From Gammaproteobacteria bacterium (GTDB lineage Bacteria > Pseudomonadota > Gammaproteobacteria > DSM-19610): a DNA stretch of 19,922 nucleotides. The DNA lies in contig JAUXDG010000019.1 in assembly GCA_030618475.1 (NCBI GenBank), forward strand, positions 1 through 19,922, read 5' to 3'. Position 1 is the stretch's first letter. Every line of letters begins with the position of its first letter. A program made the position numbers and the translations under genes. This document shows, piece after piece, positions 1 to 6,672 of this stretch. The notes under the pieces were generated by a model that had not been told where the DNA came from, searched no databases, and was given only the letters and a program-made list of their open reading frames with translations.

Positions 1-492
1 GGCCTGGTTCGCATCGATCAGCAGGCGATGGATGACATTTTATCGCTACCCCAGGTACGTGTATTTGATGACGCTCACCTGGAGGAACACAGCCTCGAAG
101 TCCAGTTGCCCTTTTTGCAGACGGTGCTGGGAAAAGATTTTACTCTCATCCCGCTGCTGGTCGGTGAGACAGAGGAAAACGAGGTTGCCGAGGTCATAGA
201 AAAACTGTGGGGTGGACCCGAAACCCTGTTGGTGATCAGCTCCGATCTCAGCCATTACCAGGACTACGACACCGCACGCCGCCTGGACAGCGCCACCTCA
301 GCAGCCATCGAACAGCTCAATTCACACGCACTGGATTACCAGCAGGCCTGTGGCCGCAATCCGGTCAGCGGTCTGCTGGTGGCTGCCCGCCATCACCACC
401 TGCAGGCTAAAACCCTGGATCTCCGTAACTCCGGAGATACCGCCGGAAGCCGGGACCGGGTGGTAGGTTACGGGGCTTATGTTTTTTTCTGA
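1..492 (+). CDS. MEMO-family protein (AmmeMemoRadiSam system protein B), 3' part only
   Basis: The reading frame is open from base 1 and ends at TGA 490-492, giving 163 residues. Family members are usually about 260-290 aa, so roughly the first 100 or more residues lie outside the window. Visible family motifs are EHSLEVQLPFLQ near the left edge, then a 'LIPLLVG' strand, 'VISSDLSHY', and a late CGRNPVSG segment with a conserved cysteine. MEMO proteins adopt a fold related to class III extradiol dioxygenases and bind a metal; their bacterial role is not settled. The last 14 bases overlap the AMMECR1 gene in another frame, so the two are probably translationally coupled. A radical-SAM partner (AmrS) is commonly adjacent and could lie just upstream, but it is not visible. 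The family call is firm; the biochemical function is unknown. Confidence 0.9.
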   Translation, partial: GLVRIDQQAMDDILSLPQVRVFDDAHLEEHSLEVQLPFLQTVLGKDFTLIPLLVGETEENEVAEVIEKLWGGPETLLVISSDLSHYQDYDTARRLDSATSAAIEQLNSHALDYQQACGRNPVSGLLVAARHHHLQAKTLDLRNSGDTAGSRDRVVGYGAYVFF

Positions 493-1048
493 ATCACTCC
501 GCTCTGTTCTTCTGGATATGGCCTGGCAATCGATCAGGCATGGCCTGGCGAAAGGTGATCCTCTGAAGCTAGAGCCGGATCAGCTTGGATCTCCACTGAG
601 CGAAGCAGGAGCGAGTTTTGTGACATTGCATATCGGGGAGGAGCTTCGCGGCTGCATCGGAAGTCTGCACGCTCATAGGCCCTTGATTTGCGATGTCACG
701 GAAAATGCATTTTCCGCCGCCTTCCGTGATCCACGCTTTGCGCCGCTGAAAGATACCGAACTGAATAATCTCAGCCTCGATATCTCTGTTCTGAGTCAGC
801 CCGAGCGCATGGTGTTCGGGTCAGAGCAGGACCTGTTAAGGCAGATTCGACCCAACGTGGATGGCCTGATTCTCACAGACATCAACTATCGTGGCACCTT
901 TCTACCCAGTGTCTGGGAATCTCTGCCGGACGCCAAACAATTTCTCCGGCACTTGAAGCGGAAAGCCGGCCTGCCGGCCGATCACTGGTCTGACAAACTC
1001 GAGGTCTGGCGGTACACCACGCAAAGCTTCGGGGACAAGGACAGTTAG
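479..1048 (+). CDS. AMMECR1 domain protein (AmmeMemoRadiSam system protein A)
   Basis: This is a full-length 189-aa protein. The family signature LRGCIG is at residues 56-61, followed by an 'AFRDPRFAPL' segment near residues 81-90 and a C-terminal region containing 'GTFLPSVWE' and 'KLEVWRYTTQSF'. AMMECR1 domains are conserved in all domains of life and co-occur with MEMO and a radical SAM protein, but no reaction is firmly assigned. The ATG lies inside the end of the MEMO gene (14-base overlap), with a G-rich stretch (ACGGGG) a few bases upstream as a weak ribosome site. The stop codon overlaps the stop of the convergent pentapeptide gene by 3 bases, which leaves no room for a separate terminator. 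There is no signal peptide or membrane segment, so it should be cytosolic. Confidence 0.92.
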   Translation: MFFSESLRSVLLDMAWQSIRHGLAKGDPLKLEPDQLGSPLSEAGASFVTLHIGEELRGCIGSLHAHRPLICDVTENAFSAAFRDPRFAPLKDTELNNLSLDISVLSQPERMVFGSEQDLLRQIRPNVDGLILTDINYRGTFLPSVWESLPDAKQFLRHLKRKAGLPADHWSDKLEVWRYTTQSFGDKDS

Positions 1049-1965
1049 CGCCTGCACACGCCGATTGACCCCGGAATACAAAGTCTTCGATCGATCCAGA
1101 TAGCGTTATCTAGAATCGCACCGGTAAAATCGGCACCCTCGATGTTTGCATCGCTGAGATTGGCGTAGGACAAGTCAGCCATGACCAGTTTACTATCACG
1201 CAAGTCCGCTCCGCGCAGGGTCACCCCGACCAGTCTGGCATGACTCAAATCCGCTTGCCGCAGATTGCTCAGATTCAGACTGGTATATTCCAGATTGACA
1301 CCGTCCAGGTTCGCAGCGGACAACTGTGCATTATCCATTCGCGCATTCCTGATATCTGCACCAAACAGATTCACCTGATTGGCCACCAGCCCAATCAGGT
1401 TGCAGTTATCCCATTTCACACCGGGCCGCGGCGTGGCGGCACAATCAGCATAAACCAACTCCGTTTCGACCTGCTCCAGCAGGAAGCTGACCAGAAACCC
1501 AAGAATCACCAGCACACTCGCCACCAGCGGGTAACGGTACAGCGTACCGTTACCCGGCGCCTCATGTGAAACCTGACACCTCAGCTCACGATGACGGAGC
1601 ACCTCTGCGGACTCCGGCTGCCGGCGTTCCCGCCCGCTGCGCTGTTCTCCGATATCCTGCGGCAGATTGGCTGCACGCTCGCGGCGATCTCCGGCTTGAC
1701 GCTCGTCTTCGCGCAAGCGTGCCATTAGCAGCTTCTGTTTGTGCTCTGCGCTGGCTGGCAACCTCACCACTTCCGGGATCAACTCGGGACAGTCAGAAAT
1801 CTCCTGCCAGTCACCACCATCCAGCCTGACTTCGTCAGTCGTGCAGATACGGCCCAGCAACACGTAACGACTGATCTGCTTCCTGGGGTACGGCCCGCGC
1901 ACCACGCCTTTCCTGCGCGTATACCAGAGAGATCTATGGAATTTTTCTGCACCCATCGCTGCCAT
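1045..1965 (-). CDS. GYF-like / transmembrane / pentapeptide-repeat protein
   Basis: The protein has 306 aa in three parts. Residues about 10-66 resemble a GYF_2/DUF4339-type module (WYTRR..G.V.GPYP..QISRYVLLGRI..TDEV.LDGGDWQEI). Residues about 75-140 are a highly charged linker rich in Arg, Glu and Gln. A hydrophobic segment at about 145-163 is a likely single membrane span. Residues about 185-290 are pentapeptide repeats of the A(D/N)LXX type (for example ADLRD, ADLSY, ANLSD, ADFTG), which fold as a right-handed quadrilateral beta helix. Cysteines at 176, 188, 296 and 304 flank the helix. With no signal peptide, the GYF-like part is probably cytosolic and the repeats periplasmic, but topology is inference. 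AGG lies 6 bases before the chosen ATG; ATG at 1956 is an alternative. Its stop overlaps that of AMMECR1 and it diverges from the FliK gene. Its role is unknown. Confidence 0.85.
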   Translation of the reverse strand: MAAMGAEKFHRSLWYTRRKGVVRGPYPRKQISRYVLLGRICTTDEVRLDGGDWQEISDCPELIPEVVRLPASAEHKQKLLMARLREDERQAGDRRERAANLPQDIGEQRSGRERRQPESAEVLRHRELRCQVSHEAPGNGTLYRYPLVASVLVILGFLVSFLLEQVETELVYADCAATPRPGVKWDNCNLIGLVANQVNLFGADIRNARMDNAQLSAANLDGVNLEYTSLNLSNLRQADLSHARLVGVTLRGADLRDSKLVMADLSYANLSDANIEGADFTGAILDNAIWIDRRLCIPGSIGVCRR

Positions 1966-2045
1966 TATCGCCTGATTTTGCCGTTCCCTTCCGCATTTAA
2001 ATATTGCACACTAGATACCCGTTTTCGATTTTTGCTCGGTGTTGC

Positions 2046-3419
2046 ATGGAAACATCCGGACCCACTTCCGGGATATCCCAGTCACTTGCCACCACCACTC
2101 GAAGCTTGGCAGGCCAGTGGCAGGTCGGACAGTTGCTGCAGGCGACTGTTACCGAGAACCGTAGTGGAAAAGTGCTGCTTGCTATTGGTAATCGGCAGAT
2201 CAGTGCCGAGACTTCACTAGCATTGGAAAAAGGCCAGCAACTGACGCTGCAGGTGCGTAGCCTGGGGGAACAGCCGGTTCTGAAAATAACCGGCTCAGCG
2301 GGTGAATCACCGATAAACTCAGCGATTCGCCTGCTATTGCCCAAACAGGGCGCCATGCCCCCCTTACTGGCCACAATGGCCCAGCTGGCACGAAGCTATA
2401 ACCCATCCATACCTCCCCTTATCAACGAGTTGGTACGGTCTATCGTCAAACAGATGCCTGATACTCAAACGGCAGCAACTCCGCAGGGACTGAAAAAAGC
2501 TGTCACTGAATCAGGGGTTTTTCTGGAACGACAACTTTTGCGGCAGCCGAACCAGGCCTCCCGTCCTCTGTTCATCAACTCGGATTTCAAGGCCAACCTG
2601 TTACGGCTGGTGCAACTGGTTCAACAATGGCCAGGCGGCAGTGGCCAGACCACGGCAAACGCGCCACGTGCAACGTCCGCATCAGGCACGCCATCGCCGC
2701 CGGCGACGCCGGACCAGATCCAGCGCACCATCCAGGCCAGCGTGAGCGGCAAACCGAGCGCTGCCGCCGCGCCGCCAGCAGTCTCAAGCGCCACCGTTCA
2801 GGCCACATCAGGGGCTGCTGCAGGCACAGGCGGCACATCGCCATCAGGCCTGCCGGCTGGAGCACTTGCACCTCCTTTACGCGGCACCATACCGGTTCCC
2901 CAGCCCGCCATGCAGAGCAGCCTGGAGCTGTTAAACCGTGTGGCAGGTTTTCGTACCGATCTTCTGCAACAAGCCGAAGCTGCACTGACCCGCCTGCAAT
3001 TACATCAGCTGGCAGCGCTGCCCAGGGAAGGTGAACGTGGCCTGCTGGAATGGCTGTTTGAATTACCCATACGACGCGGTGAAGATATTGATCTATGGTC
3101 AATGCGCCTATTTGCCGAGCACCGGCAACAGCAGCAGAAAACCCGGCGACAGGCCCCAAGCTGGTCGGTACAAATGGCCTTCGACCTGCCGGGACTGGGC
3201 CCTATACAGGCACAGGTTCAGTTAGCGGGCGAACAGGTCTCGACACGTTTCTGGGCTGAACACCAGCATACCCTGCCGCTGTTACGCGAGTATATGCACG
3301 AGTTGCGTCAGGCGCTCAACGAAGCGGGGCTGGATGTCGGTGAGCTGGAATGTCAACCAGGACCGAGGCCCGCTGTAAAATCGACCGGCAAGCAGGCTTT
3401 GATCCGAGAAAAAGCATGA
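2046..3419 (+). CDS. fliK: Flagellar hook-length control protein, FliK type
   Basis: From the ATG at 2046 the protein has 457 aa. A TTG at 2004 would add 14 residues but has no better ribosome site. Residues about 1-190 form an N-terminal region, about 195-290 a low-complexity Pro/Ala/Ser/Thr/Gly linker, and about 335-440 match the FliK C-terminal (Flg_hook) domain: a beta-rich stretch around 'WSVQMAFDLPGLGPIQAQVQL', then 'STRFWAEH' and a helix ending 'LNEAGLDVGELE'. FliK proteins act as a molecular ruler and, through their C-terminal domain, switch FlhB from rod/hook to filament export. The stop overlaps the start of the FlhB-like gene by 4 bases (ATGA), linking a FliK-like and an FlhB-like protein. 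It lies apart from the main minus-strand operon. It could be a second FliK paralogue with the main fliK elsewhere. Confidence 0.85.
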   Translation: METSGPTSGISQSLATTTRSLAGQWQVGQLLQATVTENRSGKVLLAIGNRQISAETSLALEKGQQLTLQVRSLGEQPVLKITGSAGESPINSAIRLLLPKQGAMPPLLATMAQLARSYNPSIPPLINELVRSIVKQMPDTQTAATPQGLKKAVTESGVFLERQLLRQPNQASRPLFINSDFKANLLRLVQLVQQWPGGSGQTTANAPRATSASGTPSPPATPDQIQRTIQASVSGKPSAAAAPPAVSSATVQATSGAAAGTGGTSPSGLPAGALAPPLRGTIPVPQPAMQSSLELLNRVAGFRTDLLQQAEAALTRLQLHQLAALPREGERGLLEWLFELPIRRGEDIDLWSMRLFAEHRQQQQKTRRQAPSWSVQMAFDLPGLGPIQAQVQLAGEQVSTRFWAEHQHTLPLLREYMHELRQALNEAGLDVGELECQPGPRPAVKSTGKQALIREKA

Positions 3420-3697
3420 GCGATAAGAAACAGACGACACCGCTGGCGGTTGCACTTCAATACGACGGTGAACGTGCGCCACGTGTCACTGCAAAAGGAC
3501 GTGATACCGTCGCAGAGCAGATCATCAGGCTGGCACAGCAACACGGTGTTCCCATGCAGGAAAACGAAGCACTGGCTTCAGTGTTGGCTGGCGTGGAACT
3601 CGGCGATGAAATACCGGAGGCTTTGTATCTTGCTGTCGCACAGGTCATTGCCTTTGCCTATCACTTGTCCGGAAAAGTTCCTCACTCAGAAGGATAA
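3416..3697 (+). CDS. FlhB C-terminal-domain paralogue (EscU/YscU/HrcU family, no membrane domain)
   Basis: This is a small 93-aa soluble protein. It aligns by eye with the post-cleavage part of the FlhB in this window: AVALQYDGERAP here against AVALRYDTEKMSAP there, followed in both by VxAKG, a NNVP/HGVP-type turn and 'EIPxxLYLAVAQxxAY/FAY'. It lacks the FlhB transmembrane segments and starts after the point where NPTH would be, so it cannot autocleave. Proteins of this type (FhlB/FlhX-like) occur in many flagellated bacteria and in some species can partly replace the FlhB C-terminal cytoplasmic domain. The start was chosen because ATG 3416-3418 overlaps the FliK stop (ATGA). Only 11 bases separate it from the convergent DUF2802 stop. 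The family is clear; whether it affects substrate switching here is inference. Confidence 0.88.
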   Translation: MSDKKQTTPLAVALQYDGERAPRVTAKGRDTVAEQIIRLAQQHGVPMQENEALASVLAGVELGDEIPEALYLAVAQVIAFAYHLSGKVPHSEG

Positions 3698-3708
3698 CCC
3701 GTTTACAG

Positions 3709-4104
3709 TTACGCAGTACCGCGCTGCATCATCACCAGCAACTCAGCCTCACCCTTGGTTAGGCCACAGGTATCCACCAGCTCTTTGATATCCGCGCCCC
3801 CATGGACCAGCTGGCTGGCCTGGCTATAGGAGCGATCGCTGCTGGCCCGCAGCTCGAGAAGACTCTGACGCTCAATGATGCGTTTAACCTTTTGCTCCAG
3901 TTTAACCACATGGTCACCCGCGCCCACTGCAGCACTGCATAGTGCAGCCAGCTCCTGTTCCATTTGTTTAACACGCTGCTGTGCGGTCTGGAGAATTTCA
4001 GCCACATGCTGGTGGCTGCGTTTTACTCGCAATAGTGCAATGCTCTGGATCGAGACGCCAAGCAATGCCACAGTCGTTAATACCATCAGGATTTCGGTGA
4101 TCAT
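3709..4104 (-). CDS. DUF2802 domain protein, flagellar/chemotaxis-cluster associated
   Basis: The 131-aa protein has one N-terminal membrane span (about residues 4-24), then a long helical, probably coiled-coil region (about 30-95) with alternating Gln, Glu, Lys and Leu, and a C-terminal DUF2802 signature. The signature has Cys56 followed by AVGAGD, then a run of ELR.SSDR.Y.QA, and finally CGLTKGEAELLV at 113-124. The C-terminus resembles a small helix-turn-helix-like motif of the kind that ends many such proteins. Homologues sit at the distal end of polar flagellar/chemotaxis clusters (next to cheW in Pseudomonas), but no function is established. The start is supported by GAGG 7 bases upstream, overlapping the stop of the preceding small gene. 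It converges on the FlhB-like gene with almost no spacer. Confidence 0.88.
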   Translation of the reverse strand: MITEILMVLTTVALLGVSIQSIALLRVKRSHQHVAEILQTAQQRVKQMEQELAALCSAAVGAGDHVVKLEQKVKRIIERQSLLELRASSDRSYSQASQLVHGGADIKELVDTCGLTKGEAELLVMMQRGTA

Positions 4105-4113
4105 ATCATTACC

Positions 4114-4335
4114 TCAAGCGTACTCATCAATGCGGGATTCATCATCATCCCTTTTTCTTTGACGCTGCTGTTCATGCTGCCGATCATCATCCCTGGGCTT
4201 GCGTTGCGGAGCCTCCTTACCCTGGCCGCTCCCCGCCGCGGGATGGCTTGGCGGTACTCGGTGGGCAGCGGGCAGCTGTCCGATTTCCTCCATAACTGCA
4301 TGTCCCGTAACCGGAGCAAAGAGCTCCGACGTCAA
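4114..4335 (-). CDS. Small charged hypothetical protein ending IDEYA
   Basis: This is a 73-aa product if read from TTG 4335, or 59 aa from ATG 4293. The TTG has no clear ribosome site, while the ATG has GGGA about 9 bases upstream, so the start is uncertain. The second half is dominated by Asp, Arg, Gln, Glu and Lys (for example RKPRDDDRQHEQQ) and ends with RIDEYA. My recollection is that short proteins with this kind of charged tail and an IDEYA/IDVYA-like end occur next to flagellar genes, but I cannot name a family. There is no membrane segment. The stop TGA shares bases with the ribosome site of the DUF2802 gene, which supports translation of this frame over the overlapping alternative frame. 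It lies 80 bases downstream of motD. Confidence 0.5.
   Translation of the reverse strand: MTSELFAPVTGHAVMEEIGQLPAAHRVPPSHPAAGSGQGKEAPQRKPRDDDRQHEQQRQRKRDDDESRIDEYA
4312..4328 (-). other. Short perfect stem-loop near the start of the small charged gene
   Basis: CGGAGC and GCTCCG form a perfect 6-base stem around a 5-base loop. It sits between the two candidate start codons (TTG 4335, ATG 4293) of the small charged gene. No U-run follows, so it is not a standard terminator. If translation starts at ATG 4293, the hairpin lies in the spacer after motD and could modulate downstream expression or mark a processing site. It may also be chance. Confidence 0.3.
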
Positions 4336-4416
4336 TATTCGATCGCTTGTTCAGATAGCTAACAAAATAGCATTAATCATGCCAGACTCATCCCCCTCGA
4401 TCATTTACCCGGATAT

Positions 4417-5316
4417 TTACGACGGCGAGCCTGCTGCACCTGCTGTGGCGGGCCTGTCATCAGGTGCAGGTTTTACCGGCTGGGGCCGCCCTTCACGCAG
4501 TGTCTGCAAGTGATCCAGTCGTTGACTGATACGGGCATCGGAGCCTGACATAATAACCAGCACCACACGGCGGTTCCTGGCCCTGCCATCCTCCGTATCA
4601 TTACTCGCCACCGGCCGGAATTCACCGTAGCCAATCGCTGCCAGTCGTTTTGGATGTATACCCAGGCGAGTGAACAAATGTACAACGCTGGCGGCGCGTG
4701 CAGCTGATAGTTCCCAATTGGACAAATATTCGAAGTTATTGATCGGCACATTGTCGGTAAAGCCTTCAACATGGATCACGTTATCCAGCGCTTTCAATTT
4801 ATCAGCCAGCTTCTGCAATACGGGGGCCGATGGCGCGGACAGTCCCGCACTCCCGGAATCAAACAGAATACTGGATTTGATCTCGACTTCGATCCAGCGC
4901 TTGTCCCTGCGCACCTGGATCAGACCGTCATCAACCAGGTCCGCCATGCTGGCTTCAATCGAATCGGCCAGTTCCTGCACAGATTCGTCAATGTCTTCGG
5001 GTTCATGCTGTTCAGCAGGCTGAGCAGGCCGCGGCATTTTAAAAACCTCAATGATCGGTTTGTTGCGGTCAGGCATTTCTTCCGACTGCTCGGACGAACG
5101 CATCAGATCACCGACCTGAACAGGCTCCAGACTGCGCGCCGGGTCGCGAAATGCCGCGACCATGGAATCGGACAGGACCCGGTACTTGCCTTCATTGACC
5201 GAAGAAATGGAATACATAACAACAAAAAAAGCGAACAGCAAAGTAATGAAATCCGCATAGGACACCAGCCAGCGATCGTGGTTCTCGTGCTCTTCAGTGC
5301 GCTTTCTTCTCGCCAT
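4417..5316 (-). CDS. motD: Flagellar stator protein, MotB family (MotD type)
   Basis: The 299-aa protein has a short cytosolic basic N-terminus and one transmembrane helix (about residues 17-38). The helix includes SYADFITLLFAFFVVMYS, in which Asp22 is the conserved ion-binding aspartate. A plug/linker region follows, then a peptidoglycan-binding OmpA-like domain at about 145-256 with the signatures GFTDNVPI (185-192), NWELSAARA (200-208) and ARNRRV (246-251). It forms the stator channel with the MotA-family protein encoded just upstream (51-base gap) and anchors it to peptidoglycan. The MotD label follows its place next to motC in a polar-flagellum cluster. Which ion it uses cannot be read from the sequence. 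The C-terminal ~40 residues are Pro/Ala-rich and poorly conserved. The ribosome site is weak, so coupling to motC is possible. Confidence 0.95.
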   Translation of the reverse strand: MARRKRTEEHENHDRWLVSYADFITLLFAFFVVMYSISSVNEGKYRVLSDSMVAAFRDPARSLEPVQVGDLMRSSEQSEEMPDRNKPIIEVFKMPRPAQPAEQHEPEDIDESVQELADSIEASMADLVDDGLIQVRRDKRWIEVEIKSSILFDSGSAGLSAPSAPVLQKLADKLKALDNVIHVEGFTDNVPINNFEYLSNWELSAARAASVVHLFTRLGIHPKRLAAIGYGEFRPVASNDTEDGRARNRRVVLVIMSGSDARISQRLDHLQTLREGRPQPVKPAPDDRPATAGAAGSPS

Positions 5317-5367
5317 GCATTTTTGCTCGTGGTGCTCGTAGCGGGATTAAGGCTGCATCCAGCAGCA

Positions 5368-6108
5368 CTACTGATAATAGCCCTGCAGCCTGGTCTCAAT
5401 ATTGCGCGGGTTCTCACCTTCGGCAATCGAGATCACTCCTTCCACGATCATTTCCCGAAACCGGGTCTGGTTGTGCACCTGGCCCTTCAATTTGTTCGCC
5501 ATTGGCAGGAACAGGAGATTTGCAAAGCCCACACCATAAATAGTCGCGACAAAGGCGGTTGCAATACCACCACCGAGTTTGGAAGGATCGGCCAGATTGT
5601 TCATGACGTGGATCAGCCCCATGACGGCACCGATTATGCCAATCGTCGGACTGTATCCCCCCATACCGTCGAAGACTTTGGCAGCCTGAATATCCTTGTA
5701 CTCCTTGTTATCGATCTCGACTTCAAGGATGGCGCGGATCACTTCGGGTTCGCCGCCATCCACGAGTAGCTGAAGTCCTTTACGCGCAAATAGATCCTCT
5801 TCTTCCTCGGCAATGACCTCCAGTCCAAGCAAACCTTCACGACGTGCAATATTGCTCCAGTTGACAATCTTTTCCGCGGTTTCCTGCAGCTGCAATTTGA
5901 CCGGCACAAATACCCAGCTCGCCATTCCCATGGCACGCACAAAGGTCTGTATAGGAGTCTGAACCATAACCGCTCCCAGGGTCCCGCCAGCGACAATGAC
6001 AAAAGCCGTTAACTGCACCAGCGAACTGGTATGCCCGCCTTCCAGGATATTGCCGCCAAGAATGGCGACCAGTGCCAGCATAACCCCAACCATGCTGAGC
6101 ATGTCCAT
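5368..6108 (-). CDS. motC: Flagellar stator protein, MotA family (MotC type)
   Basis: The 246-aa protein has four predicted membrane segments: about residues 4-22, 31-49, 150-170 and 182-204. Pro154 (in GYSPTIGIIG) and Pro202 (in NLLFLPMANK) are at the positions of the two functional prolines of MotA. The cytosolic loop carries ARREGLLGLE (88-97), matching the Arg/Glu pair that contacts FliG. It is the channel/torque partner of MotD. The start is well supported, with GGAGG 6 bases before the ATG. In Pseudomonas-type clusters this gene follows cheB; here it follows cheY directly after a 109-base spacer. Pseudomonas-like bacteria often carry a second stator (MotAB) elsewhere, so this need not be the only one. 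Confidence 0.96.
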   Translation of the reverse strand: MDMLSMVGVMLALVAILGGNILEGGHTSSLVQLTAFVIVAGGTLGAVMVQTPIQTFVRAMGMASWVFVPVKLQLQETAEKIVNWSNIARREGLLGLEVIAEEEEDLFARKGLQLLVDGGEPEVIRAILEVEIDNKEYKDIQAAKVFDGMGGYSPTIGIIGAVMGLIHVMNNLADPSKLGGGIATAFVATIYGVGFANLLFLPMANKLKGQVHNQTRFREMIVEGVISIAEGENPRNIETRLQGYYQ

Positions 6109-6110
6109 GG

Positions 6111-6197
6111 TCAGCCTCCGGCCGTCAGGACCAGCGAAGGTCCGATATCATGTAAGTAGAGCACCTGTTCACTCAAGCCAGCTTCGGCAACGGCCAT
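6111..6197 (-). other. Possible tiny or remnant reading frame in the cheY-motC spacer
   Basis: A 28-codon frame begins MAVAEAGLSEQ and ends GPSLVLTAGG. It stops 2 bases before the motC start codon, overlapping the motC ribosome site in the way a true upstream operon gene would. No strong ribosome site precedes its ATG (GGAG lies about 11 bases away), and I recognise no homology to the C-termini of CheZ, CheA or CheB. It may be the vestige of a deleted gene, a leader peptide, or chance. Confidence that it is a real gene is low. Confidence 0.15.
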
Positions 6198-6217
6198 TTG
6201 ATTGCCAGCTCCATCGC

Positions 6218-6613
6218 TTACCCCGCGCTCGCTTCTACAGGCTCAAAGATCTTGCTAATCTTTTCCTTCAGGGTTACGGCGGTAAACGGTTTTACGATAT
6301 AACCGTTCACACCAGCCTGGGCGGCTTCGATAATCTGCTCGCGGTTTGCTTCAGCGGTCACCATCAAAACAGGCAATGCGGCAAGTTTTTCGTCGGCTCG
6401 CACAGCTTTGAGTAGATCTATGCCCGTCATGCCTGGCATATTCCAGTCCGTGACCAGGAAATCGTAGTGCCCATTCTGCAACATCGACAGCGCTGTGTTT
6501 CCGTCATCCGCTTCCTGAGAATTGTTGAATCCAAGATCACGCAAAAGATTCCTGATGATACGTCTCATTGTGGAGAAATCGTCCACAATCAGTATGTTCA
6601 TATCGTAATCCAA
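6218..6613 (-). CDS. cheY: Chemotaxis response regulator CheY
   Basis: The 131-aa single-domain receiver has all CheY hallmarks: acidic pair Asp11-Asp12, phosphoacceptor Asp56 (in VTDWNMPGM), Thr86, Tyr105 and Lys108 (in GYIVKPF). These sit one position before the Escherichia coli numbering. Phospho-CheY binds FliM and changes motor rotation. The start is unusual: GGGAGG lies 5 bases before a TTG at 6613, giving MDYDMNILIVDD. An ATG four codons later matches where many homologues begin but is 17 bases from that ribosome site, so the TTG is favoured. The gene follows fliA, as in Pseudomonas, but is not followed by cheZ or cheA, so its kinase and phosphatase must be encoded elsewhere or be lost. 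Confidence 0.95.
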   Translation of the reverse strand: MDYDMNILIVDDFSTMRRIIRNLLRDLGFNNSQEADDGNTALSMLQNGHYDFLVTDWNMPGMTGIDLLKAVRADEKLAALPVLMVTAEANREQIIEAAQAGVNGYIVKPFTAVTLKEKISKIFEPVEASAG

Positions 6614-6672
6614 GCTGACCTCCCGCTATACCGTGCCTGTCCATGTGGTTTTCGGCAACTGCCTTGTTAGCA

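Noticed and set aside
1966..2045. Sigma-28-like TAAATATT followed by CCCGTTTT in the divergent spacer before fliK
   Set aside because: The -10 half matches only about half of the consensus and the spacing is off by one. It is AT-rich sequence of a kind expected between divergent genes.
2587..3159. Long (190-codon) open frame antisense to the FliK linker
   Set aside because: It lies opposite the GC-rich, low-complexity linker of FliK, where stop codons are rare in other frames. The product is not recognisable and it has no operon context.
3698..3708. Possible bidirectional terminator between the FlhB-like and DUF2802 genes
   Set aside because: The spacer is only 11 bases and neither it nor the flanking codons form a GC-rich stem with a U-run.
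4101..4319. Alternative minus-strand frame overlapping the small charged gene
   Set aside because: It runs past the DUF2802 start, its composition looks like out-of-frame sequence, and the other frame has the stop/ribosome-site overlap expected of a real gene.
4771..5769. 332-codon plus-strand frame across motC and motD
   Set aside because: It is fully antisense to two clear stator genes, whose motifs are intact, and its translation has no recognisable domain.
6630..6672. GCCGAAAA resembling a sigma-28 -10 element between fliA and cheY
   Set aside because: No TAAAGTTT-like -35 element stands at the required spacing upstream.
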